The notes under the pieces were generated by a model. It was given only the letters and a program-made list of their open reading frames with translations, searched no databases and had not been told where the DNA came from. This document shows, one piece after another, positions 19,840 to 29,736 of a stretch of 64,000 nucleotides of DNA (its first letter is position 1; each line of letters starts with the position of its first letter). Source of the stretch: Acetobacterium woodii (GTDB lineage: Bacteria; Bacillota; Clostridia; Eubacteriales; Eubacteriaceae); the NCBI GenBank assembly GCA_016213825.1, contig JACQZP010000026.1, positions 519,240-583,239 of the forward strand, in the 5' to 3' direction. The position numbers and the translations under genes were made by a program.

Positions 19840-21462
19840 TTAATAGGCAGAGGCATTCATCAGAGGGGGGACAATTTGTTTTTTTCGGGAAAAAACGCCA
19901 TTCATATATTTGCTGTATTCACCCGGTTGAAAACCGAAAGCCAATTGCACCAGATTCTTAGCTTCACCAGCTACGATTAGTTCAGTACCACCTAAAATGA
20001 TGTCGGTAACCATTAAAATGGCAAGGTCCAGACCTTCCTCGGCACATAATTGGTTCATTTCCAGCAGGACCTCATCGAGTTTGTCAAAAATACCGCGGAA
20101 ATCGCCAGTATTAATTTGAGAAACAGCAATTTTATAGGCACCCATGGTAAAGAGCTTCTTATCAGTTGAGATGATTTCCGAGGGGTGCATTTCCTTTAGA
20201 TTACTGCCAGCAACCAGCATTTTTTCCCCATAACTTTTAACATCAATTTCGAGAATTTTTCCCAATTCCCGGGCAATAGTACGATCATCCCGGGTACAGG
20301 TGGGGGAATTAAATAATAGTGTATCCGAGATGATGGCACTGAGCATCAGTCCCGCCATGGATTTGGGAATCGCGATCTGATGTTCATGGTACATTTTAGC
20401 AATAATGGTACAGGTGCAGCCAACCGGTTCAATTCGTAGGTATAAAGGTGTGGCTGTTTGAATTTCGGCCACCCGGTGATGGTCGATGACTTCGATGATT
20501 TCCGCTTCTTCGACGCCGATGATGGATTGATTTCGTTCATTATGGTCTACCAAAATGACTTTTTTTCGATTGAAGTCGATGAGGTTACTACGAGAAATGG
20601 TTGAAAGCACCTTTCCATTGACGTCAACTACTGGGAATCGCTCATGATCGGAGGTCAGCATATTTTTTTTGACATCATCGATGGTTTCATAGGTCATGAA
20701 GTACTCCAGCTGATTTTTCTGGTAGTAGTTTTTTATGGGAATCCCTTGACACAGCAGTCGGATGACTTCAAAGGGACCAAAGGCAACGATCAGGACAGCA
20801 CCTTGATAGTCGTCGGGGATGTGAAAGACGATATCCGGTGAAGCATTGGCAACAATAATAATCCCAGCGCCAGTGGCAAAAGCACGGTTCAAATATGTTT
20901 CCTGCTGTACGGTAACAAGAATATCGTTGACATTCAACTGCTGTTCGTCTTCAATTTCAGTGATGGTATAAACATCGCCCAATACGAATTCCGATTGCAT
21001 CAATCCATAGACCTGCGCTTCCAGTAAGTCAATGATATTATCCAGCGGCGTTTCGCTTTTTCGGAGCAGGGATTTTGAAAAAGGATCGGTATAAGCCGGG
21101 ATAATATCCGATAGGGAAACCATGCCGATCAGTTTTTCCTGTTCACTGATAACAGGTAATGAGCGACCGGGATGATCAATGATCTGTCCCATGGTTTTTG
21201 ATACTGAGTCTTTTTCATAAGCCATCGAAAAATCGGTGAGAACCAGATCTGAAACCTGGGGTTTAACATCCTTGATCAGTTCCGGAAGAGCGACCTGGAA
21301 GGTATCCAGGACAAACTGGGTTTCTTTATTAATCGGTCCTAAACGGGCTGGAAAGACCTGAGTGTGACCGAGTGATTGTTTCAAATGAGCATAAGCAATC
21401 GCAGAACAGAGAGAATCTGTATCTGGATTTCGGTGTCCGAAGACATAGGTTTTCTGGGTCAT
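19840..21462 (-). CDS. Manganese-dependent inorganic pyrophosphatase with CBS/DRTGG regulatory insert
   Basis: Family II (DHH) pyrophosphatase of 540 residues, much longer than the about 310 of the simple enzyme because a regulatory insert splits the catalytic DHH domain. The N terminus is VFGHRNPDTDSLCSAIAYAH. CBS motifs (LIGMVSLSDIIPAYTD and RFPVVDVNGKVLSTISRSNLI) flank a DRTGG-like segment. The catalytic core then resumes with DHNERNQ and VIDHHRV and ends with the SRKKQIVPPL substrate motif. In characterised clostridial CBS-PPases adenine nucleotides bind the insert and tune activity. The ribosome site AAGGAGGG precedes ATG. It follows the hydrolase gene by 18 bases. Confidence 0.93.
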   Translation of the reverse strand: MTQKTYVFGHRNPDTDSLCSAIAYAHLKQSLGHTQVFPARLGPINKETQFVLDTFQVALPELIKDVKPQVSDLVLTDFSMAYEKDSVSKTMGQIIDHPGRSLPVISEQEKLIGMVSLSDIIPAYTDPFSKSLLRKSETPLDNIIDLLEAQVYGLMQSEFVLGDVYTITEIEDEQQLNVNDILVTVQQETYLNRAFATGAGIIIVANASPDIVFHIPDDYQGAVLIVAFGPFEVIRLLCQGIPIKNYYQKNQLEYFMTYETIDDVKKNMLTSDHERFPVVDVNGKVLSTISRSNLIDFNRKKVILVDHNERNQSIIGVEEAEIIEVIDHHRVAEIQTATPLYLRIEPVGCTCTIIAKMYHEHQIAIPKSMAGLMLSAIISDTLLFNSPTCTRDDRTIARELGKILEIDVKSYGEKMLVAGSNLKEMHPSEIISTDKKLFTMGAYKIAVSQINTGDFRGIFDKLDEVLLEMNQLCAEEGLDLAILMVTDIILGGTELIVAGEAKNLVQLAFGFQPGEYSKYMNGVFSRKKQIVPPLMNASAY

Positions 21463-21480
21463 AAAGTCCCTCCTTTTTAT

Positions 21481-22416
21481 TTAAGTGAGTGTATTAGTAG
21501 TTAAAAAACGAAGCACATCCGCATAGACAAGCTCTCGTTTATCTTCGTTAAGAATTTCATGCCGCATTAGCGGATAGAGAATCAGATTGACATTCTGGAC
21601 CCCGGCCTTTTTTAGCTGCTGGGTGATATGTATTACTTCTTTTCCCATATTACCGACAGGGTCGTCTCGTCCGGCTAAATAAAGGAGATGGAAATCTGTT
21701 GGGATTTTTTTGAGATTATTAGTATCAGTCGTGTAATTAAGCCCATAAAATAAATCCCGATAAAATCCGGCGCTGCAAGTAAAACCACAAAGCGGGTCGT
21801 CGATATAGGCATCAACATTGGTTTTGCTCAATGATAGCCAGTCATACTCGGTTCGATTCGGTTTGAATTTTTTATTATAGCTGCCAAAAGAAAGCTGAGA
21901 CAACAACTTGGATGGCGTTTTCTCACCGTTTTTAGCAATTTCCCAACGGGCAATGAGACTGGCTGTTTTTCGCATCAAGCTGCTAATGCCAACAGTAGTG
22001 CCAATGATTACCGCACCCTGATATAGTTCGGGATAATCAATGACAGCATGCTGGGTTACCACCGAACCCATGCTGTGACCAATGATAAACAGGGGCAGTT
22101 CGGGGTAGATGCTTTTAAGCATCGCCGAGATTTCTTTTACATCCGTAACGACCCGATTCCAACCATTGCCGCTGGCAAAAAAGCCCAGGTGTCCTGAATC
22201 CTTGCCAGTTTGACCATGACCCCGTTGATCAAGAATTACCGCTAGAAAGTGATTATGGTATAAAAAATCTAGAAATTCATGATAACGGAGCGCGTGTTCA
22301 GCCATGCCATGAACGATGAGAACCACGCCCTTTGGTTTTAGTGGCAAGGGCGTTTCATAATATGTCAACTTCACATCATCGGAAGTATAAAACCCATTGG
22401 TTGTTAAATCTATCAT
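21481..22416 (-). CDS. Alpha/beta hydrolase, monoacylglycerol lipase/lysophospholipase type
   Basis: A serine hydrolase of 311 residues in the PldB/Hydrolase_4 group. VVLIVHGMAEHALRYHEF is the oxyanion-hole HG motif, DQRGHGQTG follows, the nucleophile elbow is GHSMGS, and the acid and histidine are in AGRDDPVG and MRHEIL, completing the triad. There is no signal peptide. I chose ATG 22416 because AAGGG lies six bases upstream; ATG 22419 and a TTG at 22434 are alternatives. It is the first gene of a minus-strand run with the pyrophosphatase and lipoprotein. Its substrate is probably a monoacyl lipid. Confidence 0.82.
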   Translation of the reverse strand: MIDLTTNGFYTSDDVKLTYYETPLPLKPKGVVLIVHGMAEHALRYHEFLDFLYHNHFLAVILDQRGHGQTGKDSGHLGFFASGNGWNRVVTDVKEISAMLKSIYPELPLFIIGHSMGSVVTQHAVIDYPELYQGAVIIGTTVGISSLMRKTASLIARWEIAKNGEKTPSKLLSQLSFGSYNKKFKPNRTEYDWLSLSKTNVDAYIDDPLCGFTCSAGFYRDLFYGLNYTTDTNNLKKIPTDFHLLYLAGRDDPVGNMGKEVIHITQQLKKAGVQNVNLILYPLMRHEILNEDKRELVYADVLRFLTTNTLT

Positions 22417-22560
22417 CATTAGCCCTTCTTTCAAGATTATTATCTTAATCCATTTTCACATTATAACAAAATTTCTTAAAAAAAACAGGGTTACCCGTAC
22501 TAAAAATGAGATAATCAGTGTATAATTAAAATAAAATAATTGGATTAAGGGGGATCAAAA

Positions 22561-23289
22561 ATGAAATTAACAGTGTTAGGCAATAATGGACCCTTTCCTG
22601 GCCCCGGTGGTGCCTGTTCGGGGTATTTGTTTGAATCAGGAGACACGCACATTGCCTTGGATTTTGGCAATGGCGTGCTGGCGAATCTGCAAAAACGAAT
22701 TGACATTTCAGATATTGACTTTGTTATCTGTTCGCATTTGCATGCGGATCACATTTCGGATCTCTTTGTTTTGCTCTATGCGCTCCAGATGATGAATCGG
22801 CAAATGACGCTCTATGCACCGCCAGAACCGGCACTGGAATTGCAAAAACTGGATTTGAATGACATTTATCAGATTAATAAGATCCATGAGGAACTTCAAA
22901 TAAAAATCAACGGTTTAACCATCAGTTTCAAAGAACTGAATCATCCTTTTATGGACTTTGGAACAAAAATTACTGATGGCGAAACGACTTTTTTATACAC
23001 TGGGGATACCTGTTATACCCCCAACCTGCTGGAATTTGCAACGGGTGTGGATGTGATGCTCTGTGATGGCGCATTTCTGGAGGATATCGTTTCAGACAAA
23101 CATCTTTCGGTCAAAGAAGCCTGCGAAGTGGCCAATGAAGCTGGGATTAAAACCCTGATCTTGACACATTTGGCGCCTTTTGAAAAACCCGAAACCTATC
23201 TGGAAAAAGGAAAAAAACATTTCAAAGGAAATCTGTTGGTTACCGAGATCGGAAAAACATTTGACCTAAAAGATTTAGCTAAACCATAA
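22561..23289 (+). CDS. MBL-fold metallo-hydrolase
   Basis: Metallo-beta-lactamase-fold protein of 242 residues related to RNase Z-like and lactonase-like hydrolases. The metal ligands are visible: HLHADH, His in ELNHPF, Asp in YTGDTCY and His in LTHLAP. The N terminus LGNNGPFPGPGGACSGYLFE resembles small stand-alone MBL proteins of Firmicutes annotated as ribonuclease Z-like. The start ATG follows AAGGGGGATC. It precedes comEC by 11 bases in the same direction. Substrate unknown. Confidence 0.82.
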   Translation: MKLTVLGNNGPFPGPGGACSGYLFESGDTHIALDFGNGVLANLQKRIDISDIDFVICSHLHADHISDLFVLLYALQMMNRQMTLYAPPEPALELQKLDLNDIYQINKIHEELQIKINGLTISFKELNHPFMDFGTKITDGETTFLYTGDTCYTPNLLEFATGVDVMLCDGAFLEDIVSDKHLSVKEACEVANEAGIKTLILTHLAPFEKPETYLEKGKKHFKGNLLVTEIGKTFDLKDLAKP

Positions 23290-23300
23290 GGACGGATTTG

Positions 23301-25721
23301 ATGAAACGACCGTTATTATGGGGATTTGTCACCCTCAGTTTGGGAATTATTGCGGCTTTTTACAAATTACCGGTCTGGGTGATTGTCTGTTTTGCCGGTA
23401 TTCTTGCCGGGCTGCCTTTGATTGTTAAAAACATTAAAGTATTCCAAATTGGCTTTGCTCTGGTTTTATTTTGTCTGGGTGTCGCATTGGGGTATGGTTC
23501 ATTTCCGGAGACGGATCAGTTAGCATCGTTTTATGAAAAAGCGGTGTCGGTCTTAGGGGTGGTCACCGATTATCCCAGGGCAACTGAAGACCGTTTGACG
23601 ATTAACTTAAATACCAAAGAGATGATCAGTACCGATGACGAAAATGATGTATTAAAGAGTACCACCGGTTTAAAAGCAACGATTTATTTTCAAAGCGAAG
23701 TGAATAAAAAGGGTGAATCAGGAAAAGCACCGGGTGAAGAACGTAATTTCATAAATTATGTTCCCGGTGATATCTTGTTATTTAAAGGAATCCTCTCTGA
23801 GCCGGCCGGGAAAAGAAACCCTGGGGGCTTTGATTACGATTTGTACCTCAAATCCCAGTCCATTGATGGTTTATTAACTGTGCAACCGGAAAACATTAAA
23901 TTAGTTGGTCAGGAAAGCTCTTTTTATTACCAGATTTTAGGAATCAAAAAATCTTTAGAAAACAGCTGTGATACCTATTTTTCAGAAAATGTAGCCGATT
24001 TGCTTAAAGGGGTTATTTTTGGTGAAAAAGATATTAATGAGGATCTTTCCCAGAGCTTTCAGGATGCCGGAGTCACCCATGTTTTATCGGTATCCGGTTT
24101 ACATGTGGGATATGTGTTTTTAGCGCTTTCGTTCCTGCTGATGGCAATTAAAATCAAGAAGGGGTACTGGATGCTGTTCCTGGCGCCGGTGCTGTTATTC
24201 TATGTTGCCCTTACCGGTTTTGTACCGCCAGTAATCCGAGCCTCGATCATGCTTTTATGTCTGACACTGGGGCAGGGAATTCATCGGGAACGGGATTCCC
24301 TGAATCAGCTGTGTTTGGCAGGCATCGTGATTTTGTGCATCTGGCCAGCTCAACTTTTTCAGGCCGGCTTTCAATTATCCATGGCAGCAGTTCTGGGGAT
24401 TGTTCTATTTTATGAACCACTCCTGTATCGATATGAAAAGCGACGCAATAAAAAACATAGCCACCACCAAAAAAAATCGGGGCCTATCGTTCAAGGTCTG
24501 GTTTTAACTTTTTGTGCCACCGTGGGAACCTTGCCCATTCTTTTATATCATTTCAAGAGCTTTACCACAATGAGCTTTTTTTCCAATCTTATTGTGGTGC
24601 CGCTGATTGGGGTCTTGCTACTGGCAGGGATGGTATTTTTAATAATCGCATCTATTTTTCCTTTTTTAGGACCGGTAATTGCAATGCCAATTGCCTTTTT
24701 AGGAGAATCCACCATTGTTGTCCTTGACGGCATCAACGATTTGGGAAAAAGCCTTAATATTTTCTGGATCAACCGGGGCGGGTTTTCAATTGCGGAAATG
24801 GGTTTGTTTTTTTTAGCGATATTTTTTATTTCCGGGTATTTCTATCTTAAATTGAAGTCTGTGAAAATTGCCACAGTAAGCTTGGGAATCGGTTTTATGT
24901 TAATTCTGCTGGTATCACCGTTGTTTCCGAAAAATCTGGTGGTTACGATTCTTGATGTGGGCCAGGGGGACAGCATTCTGATTGAAACCCCGGGCGGACG
25001 AAACTATCTGGTTGATGGCGGCGGCTATCTCTTTGAGCGATCGACTAAAATTTCTGAGAGTGTCCTCTACCCAGCTTTGTACTCAAAAAATATCCGACAG
25101 CTGGATGCGATCTTCTTAACCCATAACCATGTCGATCATAGCCAGGGGGTTGAAGAGCTTATCTTCGACGGTTATCCGGTGAAAAACCTTTTTATGAGCA
25201 TCCAATCCAATAATGAAAAACTCCTCGACCAGCAAATGGCACCGGTGTCCTTATTAAAAAAAGGTTCGGTAATTGAAGGGGGTGACGGGGTCATGATTAA
25301 GGTGTATAATCCTGAGGGAGAAATCAGTCCAAAAGAAGATGACGAACAGAATAATGCTTCGCTGGTGATGGCGATTTCATATCAGAATACCAATCTGCTT
25401 CTATGCGGTGATATCGAGGCCGATGTCGAAAAACAACTGGTGGAAGAATTGGAATTTGAAAGTGGACAAACCGATTTTCAAATTATAAAAATTCCCCATC
25501 ACGGCAGCAAAACCTCATCCACCCTGGAGTTTATTCAGGCAGTTGAACCAGAAATGGCGGTAATTTCGGTGGGTGCGCATAATCTTTTTGGTCACCCCAA
25601 CGACGAGGTGCTTAAGCGACTGGATCAGGAAAAAATTACCACGCTGAGAACGGATCACAGTGGTGCCATAGAGATAACCAGCAACGGAGATTTTATCCAC
25701 TATAAAAACTATGTTTATTAA
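23301..25721 (+). CDS. comEC: DNA internalisation/competence protein ComEC
   Basis: Membrane channel for single-stranded DNA uptake in transformation. It has 806 residues. The N-terminal domain (DUF4131-like OB fold, about 30-220) includes GILSEPAGKRNPGGFDYDLYL. The competence domain with multiple membrane helices carries VTHVLSVSGLHVGYVF. The C-terminal metallo-beta-lactamase-like domain (from about 540) carries VTILDVGQGDSILIETP, LTHNHVDHSQGVEEL and PHHGSKTSS. Start ATG 23301 has AAGGA eight bases upstream, preferred over TTG 23298. The length and domain order are complete. No comEA is adjacent. Confidence 0.95.
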   Translation: MKRPLLWGFVTLSLGIIAAFYKLPVWVIVCFAGILAGLPLIVKNIKVFQIGFALVLFCLGVALGYGSFPETDQLASFYEKAVSVLGVVTDYPRATEDRLTINLNTKEMISTDDENDVLKSTTGLKATIYFQSEVNKKGESGKAPGEERNFINYVPGDILLFKGILSEPAGKRNPGGFDYDLYLKSQSIDGLLTVQPENIKLVGQESSFYYQILGIKKSLENSCDTYFSENVADLLKGVIFGEKDINEDLSQSFQDAGVTHVLSVSGLHVGYVFLALSFLLMAIKIKKGYWMLFLAPVLLFYVALTGFVPPVIRASIMLLCLTLGQGIHRERDSLNQLCLAGIVILCIWPAQLFQAGFQLSMAAVLGIVLFYEPLLYRYEKRRNKKHSHHQKKSGPIVQGLVLTFCATVGTLPILLYHFKSFTTMSFFSNLIVVPLIGVLLLAGMVFLIIASIFPFLGPVIAMPIAFLGESTIVVLDGINDLGKSLNIFWINRGGFSIAEMGLFFLAIFFISGYFYLKLKSVKIATVSLGIGFMLILLVSPLFPKNLVVTILDVGQGDSILIETPGGRNYLVDGGGYLFERSTKISESVLYPALYSKNIRQLDAIFLTHNHVDHSQGVEELIFDGYPVKNLFMSIQSNNEKLLDQQMAPVSLLKKGSVIEGGDGVMIKVYNPEGEISPKEDDEQNNASLVMAISYQNTNLLLCGDIEADVEKQLVEELEFESGQTDFQIIKIPHHGSKTSSTLEFIQAVEPEMAVISVGAHNLFGHPNDEVLKRLDQEKITTLRTDHSGAIEITSNGDFIHYKNYVY

Positions 25722-25747
25722 ATGACATAAATTAATGGAGAAACAAT

Positions 25748-26764
25748 GTGAATTATAAAGAACTTAATAAATATGTAAAAAATAATGAAATCAGTCCGGT
25801 CTATTTATTTACCGGTCCGGAACAGTATATCGGCCATATGATGGAAAAGACTCTCATTGGGACCGAAATCGCCAAAGGTCTGGAACCGCTGAATTTGACA
25901 ACCTATAATGATAAAAACCTGGATGTGTCGGAACTGTTGGCCACCTGTGAAACCCTGCCGATGATGAGCAATAAGCGGATGGTTGTTGTTCGGGAAGAAG
26001 CGCAGTTGGATAAGATCACCGACAAAAAAGACCTGGATCGAATCAATGCCTATCTGGAAAAACCATGTCCATCAACGTTGCTGATTATTTACTGGGAACA
26101 GCCGGATAAGCGGAAAAAACTGTACAAAAGCCTGACCAAAGCCGGGAGCCTGGTAGTCTTTGAAAAATTGGACGCCGGGGACCTGCAGTCATGGATTATG
26201 CGGCGAATTAAAAATGCCGATAAAAAAATAAGCCGCGCCGCGCTGGAGCTCTTTATTCAGCGATCAATGTATTTAATTAATGAAAAAAAGACCATGGAGA
26301 TGGTCGACAATGAGCTCAACAGCCTCATCGATTATACCGGCGATCGCAATGAGATTACCAAGGAAGATATCCTGCTGATTCTCCCACAATCGATAGAGGA
26401 GGGAATTTTTAAACTGATTGATTATGCCGTGAGCGGAGAAAAAGATCAGGCATTGTTAATGCTGAACCAGTTTTACATGGAAGGCGAATCGCCGTTTGGG
26501 GTTTTTAGTCTGTTACTACGCCAGATTAGAATGCTGTTGATGGTAAAGATCTATAGCAATAGGGGACTGCCTGCTAAAACAGTGGCCAGCGAAATGAAAC
26601 TGGCGCCATTTATCGTCAATAAAATTTTAAAAAACGGAAAGAATTATCCGATGGATAATCTATGGGAGATCATGTTGATCGGGGCTGATTTGGATGCCCA
26701 GATGAAATTGGGTGAAATTGATCAGAATTTCGCTTTGGAATTATTTTTAATGAAGATTGCATAA
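25748..26764 (+). CDS. holA: DNA polymerase III subunit delta
   Basis: Clamp-loader subunit that opens the beta clamp, 338 residues. PVYLFTGPEQYI near the N terminus, the central region LIIYWEQPDKRKKLYKSL and the C-terminal LIDYAVSGEKDQALLMLNQFYMEGESPFGVFSLLLRQIRMLL collar domain are characteristic of HolA. The start is GTG with TGGAG upstream. Placement after comEC and before divergently oriented rpsT is conserved across Firmicutes. Confidence 0.95.
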   Translation: MNYKELNKYVKNNEISPVYLFTGPEQYIGHMMEKTLIGTEIAKGLEPLNLTTYNDKNLDVSELLATCETLPMMSNKRMVVVREEAQLDKITDKKDLDRINAYLEKPCPSTLLIIYWEQPDKRKKLYKSLTKAGSLVVFEKLDAGDLQSWIMRRIKNADKKISRAALELFIQRSMYLINEKKTMEMVDNELNSLIDYTGDRNEITKEDILLILPQSIEEGIFKLIDYAVSGEKDQALLMLNQFYMEGESPFGVFSLLLRQIRMLLMVKIYSNRGLPAKTVASEMKLAPFIVNKILKNGKNYPMDNLWEIMLIGADLDAQMKLGEIDQNFALELFLMKIA

Positions 26765-26776
26765 TAAAAGTGGATA

Positions 26777-26857
26777 AACCAACGATTCTGCTCCGCTCTG
26801 TCGTTGGTTCGAGGGCAGTCGCCAACTAAGCGAGCTTGTGATTGGCTCGTTGCCTTC
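26777..26857. other. Two adjacent hairpins between holA and rpsT
   Basis: The first stem pairs AACCAACGA (26777-26785) with TCGTTGGTT (26801-26809). The second pairs GAGGGCA (26811-26817) with TGCCTTC (26851-26857), with an inner GCCAA/TTGGC stem. Neither has a U-run. They lie between the converging holA and rpsT transcripts and are more G/C-rich than other intergenic DNA here. Confidence 0.55.
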
Positions 26858-26861
26858 ACGC

Positions 26862-26893
26862 AAAAAAAGATGTACCTGAGTAAGTACATCTTT
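26862..26893 (-). terminator. Terminator of rpsT
   Basis: AAAGATGTAC and GTACATCTTT pair perfectly around eight bases. On the minus strand the right side runs into seven T residues. Confidence 0.88.
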
Positions 26894-26940
26894 GGATAGA
26901 CCCTAGAGACACGGGTTTTGGGAATATATAAATGAGGTAA

Positions 26941-27207
26941 TTAAGCAGTCATCTTGTTTAAGATTCTAGCCAAAGTACTTTTTTTACGTGCTGCTGTGTT
27001 TTTATGTAAAACACCTTTTGTAACAGCCATATCAATTTTCTTTGATGCTAAACGATAAGCTTCCTGCGCTGCTTCAACGTTACCTTCAGTAACTGCAAGA
27101 TCAAATTTCTTTACAGTAGTCTTAAGATTAGTCTTTACCATCTTATTTCGCAGACGACTGATTTCATTTGTTTTAGCTCGTTTCATAGCCGATTTAATGT
27201 TAGCCAT
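26941..27207 (-). CDS. rpsT: 30S ribosomal protein S20
   Basis: A basic primary-binding 16S rRNA protein of 88 residues. The opening [20 protein letters not shown] and the C-terminal [20 protein letters not shown] are diagnostic. The ribosome site GAGGGGGGTG precedes ATG. It is transcribed alone between holA and lepA, with its own promoter and terminator. Confidence 0.97.
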   Translation of the reverse strand: MANIKSAMKRAKTNEISRLRNKMVKTNLKTTVKKFDLAVTEGNVEAAQEAYRLASKKIDMAVTKGVLHKNTAARKKSTLARILNKMTA

Positions 27208-27241
27208 GGGTTCACCCCCCTCATTTATTTATAACATAGCA

Positions 27242-27270
27242 ATTCTAACACATTAGCAGAAGATTATCAA
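27242..27270 (-). promoter_or_regulatory. Promoter of rpsT
   Basis: On the minus strand TTGATA and TAGAAT are separated by 17 bases, 35 bases before the rpsT start. Confidence 0.6.
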
Positions 27271-27278
27271 GAAAAAAC

Positions 27279-27307
27279 GTGACAAAAAAAATATTTCTTG
27301 ATAGAAT
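27279..27307 (+). promoter_or_regulatory. Possible promoter of lepA
   Basis: GTGACA and TAGAAT are separated by 17 bases, 79 bases upstream of the lepA TTG start. It lies back-to-back with the rpsT promoter. Confidence 0.5.
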
Positions 27308-27386
27308 ATTGATCTAGGCATAAAAAACTAGGGATTTAAAGAACATTTCAACCATTTATATAGATTTGAAAGTAGAGGACTAGAAA

Positions 27387-29192
27387 TTGACAAACAAACA
27401 ATTACATACACGAAATTTTTCGATCATTGCCCATATTGATCATGGCAAGTCAACCCTGGCGGATCGCCTCATCGAAGACACCGGGCTGATGAGCAAACGG
27501 GATATGGAAGAACAGTTTTTGGATAATATGGATATTGAACGGGAGCGGGGGATCACCATCAAGCTTCAGGCTGTTCGCTTACTCTATACCGCTGATGACG
27601 GTGACGAGTACATTTTAAACCTGATTGATACTCCTGGCCATGTGGATTTTACCTACGAGGTGTCCCGAAGTCTGGCGGCCTGTGAGGGTGCGCTACTGAT
27701 TGTGGACGGCTCCCAGGGGATTGAAGCCCAAACCATTGCCAATGTTTATCTGGCGCTGGAGAACAATCTGGAGGTCATTCCGGTGATCAACAAGATTGAC
27801 TTGTTAAGTGCCGATCCCCAACGGGTTAAAGATGAGATTGAACATGTTATTGGTATCGAAGCTCAGGATGCACCACTAATTTCGGCCAAGGCTGGTCTCA
27901 ATATTCGCGAAGTATTGGAGGCGATTGTCAAAAAAGTGCCACCACCAACCGGTGATGTGGAGGCACCACTGCAAGCCCTGATTTTTGATTCCTATTATGA
28001 TCAGTATCTGGGCGTTATTGCCTCCGTTCGAGTCATTCAAGGAAAAATCCGCAAAAGCATGAAAATTGACATGATGGCCGTGGGAAAAACCTTTGAAGTC
28101 AATGAGGTCGGTGTTTTCGGCAGAGGTTTGATTCCCATCGATGAGCTCTGTGCTGGCGATGTTGGTTATGTCAATGCCGGAATAAAAAATGTTCGGGACA
28201 CCCGGGTCGGGGATACCATCACCGAAACGAACAACCCGGCTAAAGAAGCATTGCCGGGGTATAAAAAAGTAACCTCAATGGTATTCTGTGGAATTTATCC
28301 GGCCGATGGTTCTCGTTATGAAGACTTAAAAGAAGCCTTAGCTAAACTGCAGCTCAACGATGCTTCGCTGCTTTATGAGGCCGAAACATCAATGGCGCTT
28401 GGCTTTGGTTTCCGCTGTGGCTTCCTGGGTCTACTCCATATGGAAATCATTCAGGAACGGCTGGAACGGGAATTCAATCTGGATTTGGTTACCACGGCGC
28501 CCAGCGTTATTTATAAGGTCATCAAAACCGACGGTACCGAATTATGGGTGGATAATCCATCCAATTTGCCCAATCCGGTTGAAATTAAAACCATGGAAGA
28601 ACCGATTGTCAATGCCGACATTATGGTACCATCTGAATATCTGGGTGCGATTATGGAATTGTGTCAGGAACGACGGGGTGTTTATCTGACCATGGATTAT
28701 GTTGAAGAAAACCGGGTTATTCTAAAATATGAGTTGCCTCTGAATGAGATTATCTATGATTTCTTTGATGCGCTTAAATCTCGAACACGGGGTTATGCGT
28801 CCTTTGACTATGATATCAAAGAATATCGGCCATCTGATCTGGTTAAACTGGATATTCTACTGAACGGCGAACTGGTGGATGCCCTTTCCTTTATTGTTCA
28901 CCGCGACAAGGCAGCAAACCGGGGACGGCTGATCGCCAAGAAATTAAAAGAAGAAATTCCGCGACAAATGTTCGAGATCCCGGTTCAGGCTGCCATTGGT
29001 ACCAAGGTCGTTGCTCGTGAAACAATCCGAGCCATGCGGAAGGATGTTTTAGCCAAGTGTTATGGCGGCGATATCAGCCGTAAACGAAAACTGTTGGAAA
29101 AACAAAAAGAAGGCAAGAAGCGCATGCGTCAAGTTGGTAATGTGGAAGTGCCGCAAGAAGCATTTATGGCGGTTCTTAAGCTGGATTCCTAA
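27387..29192 (+). CDS. lepA: Elongation factor 4 (LepA/EF4)
   Basis: Ribosomal GTPase of 601 residues acting in ribosome assembly or back-translocation. GTPase motifs are [14 protein letters not shown] (G1), DTPGHVDF (G3) and NKIDL (G4). The C-terminal LepA-specific domain ends with [22 protein letters not shown]. The start codon is TTG with AGAGGAC upstream; no ATG near the conserved N terminus fits. In many Firmicutes hemW follows; here a small M15 peptidase does. Confidence 0.96.
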   Translation: MTNKQLHTRNFSIIAHIDHGKSTLADRLIEDTGLMSKRDMEEQFLDNMDIERERGITIKLQAVRLLYTADDGDEYILNLIDTPGHVDFTYEVSRSLAACEGALLIVDGSQGIEAQTIANVYLALENNLEVIPVINKIDLLSADPQRVKDEIEHVIGIEAQDAPLISAKAGLNIREVLEAIVKKVPPPTGDVEAPLQALIFDSYYDQYLGVIASVRVIQGKIRKSMKIDMMAVGKTFEVNEVGVFGRGLIPIDELCAGDVGYVNAGIKNVRDTRVGDTITETNNPAKEALPGYKKVTSMVFCGIYPADGSRYEDLKEALAKLQLNDASLLYEAETSMALGFGFRCGFLGLLHMEIIQERLEREFNLDLVTTAPSVIYKVIKTDGTELWVDNPSNLPNPVEIKTMEEPIVNADIMVPSEYLGAIMELCQERRGVYLTMDYVEENRVILKYELPLNEIIYDFFDALKSRTRGYASFDYDIKEYRPSDLVKLDILLNGELVDALSFIVHRDKAANRGRLIAKKLKEEIPRQMFEIPVQAAIGTKVVARETIRAMRKDVLAKCYGGDISRKRKLLEKQKEGKKRMRQVGNVEVPQEAFMAVLKLDS

Positions 29193-29195
29193 ACT

Positions 29196-29627
29196 ATGGA
29201 CGATACGATTCTTAAGGCTCCCCGGGTTCATCAGAAGCTTAATAGCGACGAGCTGTTCTATTTATTAAAAGAGCAGGATCAGGCCATCCCGAAAAAGCCA
29301 GTCAATCGGGATGATTATCGCTGTGACTGCCGGGGCAGATATTGTGATGGGTTTCCGGTATCGCTGAATCCGACACTGCTTGAAAAAATTGAAGAGTTGG
29401 AAAAGCAATTGAAAAAGCCAGTGCAGATCATTTCCGGAGTACGTTGTGAACAGCGCAATACTGAAGCGGATGGATCAAAACACTCCTTTCATCTGCTGGG
29501 ACGAGCCGCAGATATTCGCTGCGAAACCATCGGCATCGATGAATTGGCAGCGGCGGCTGAAACAGTCGAGTTATTGGTAATCCGGGATTATCAGGGCGAT
29601 GTGGTACATTGCCAATGGAATGACTAG
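29196..29627 (+). CDS. Small M15-family (DUF882/YcbK-like) peptidase
   Basis: A 143-residue protein with the M15A peptidase fold. VQIISGVRCEQRNTEADGSK leads into the zinc-ligand segment KHSFHLLGRAADIRC (His and Asp), and VVHCQW supplies the last His. This is the pattern of D-Ala-D-Ala carboxypeptidase-like and phage endolysin-like enzymes that cleave cell-wall peptides. There is no signal peptide, unlike exported YcbK, so it acts in the cytosol or leaves by lysis. It starts three bases after the lepA stop, so it is co-transcribed. A CDCRGRYCDG segment near residue 43 adds three cysteines of unknown role. Confidence 0.78.
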   Translation: MDDTILKAPRVHQKLNSDELFYLLKEQDQAIPKKPVNRDDYRCDCRGRYCDGFPVSLNPTLLEKIEELEKQLKKPVQIISGVRCEQRNTEADGSKHSFHLLGRAADIRCETIGIDELAAAAETVELLVIRDYQGDVVHCQWND

Positions 29628-29670
29628 AAAAAAACTGTTATCGATGGTTGTCCATCGGTAACAGTTTTTT
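29628..29670. terminator. Terminator after the lepA unit (bidirectional)
   Basis: AAAAACTGTTA-CGATGG pairs with CCATCG-TAACAGTTTTT, with A- and T-runs on both sides. It can stop the lepA unit and the converging DhaK gene. Confidence 0.88.
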
Positions 29671-29736
29671 ATAAATCGATAAGAAAAAAGCTTGGAGTAA
29701 AAGGCAACGGCTTGTCATTAAGATGCAATTATTCGA

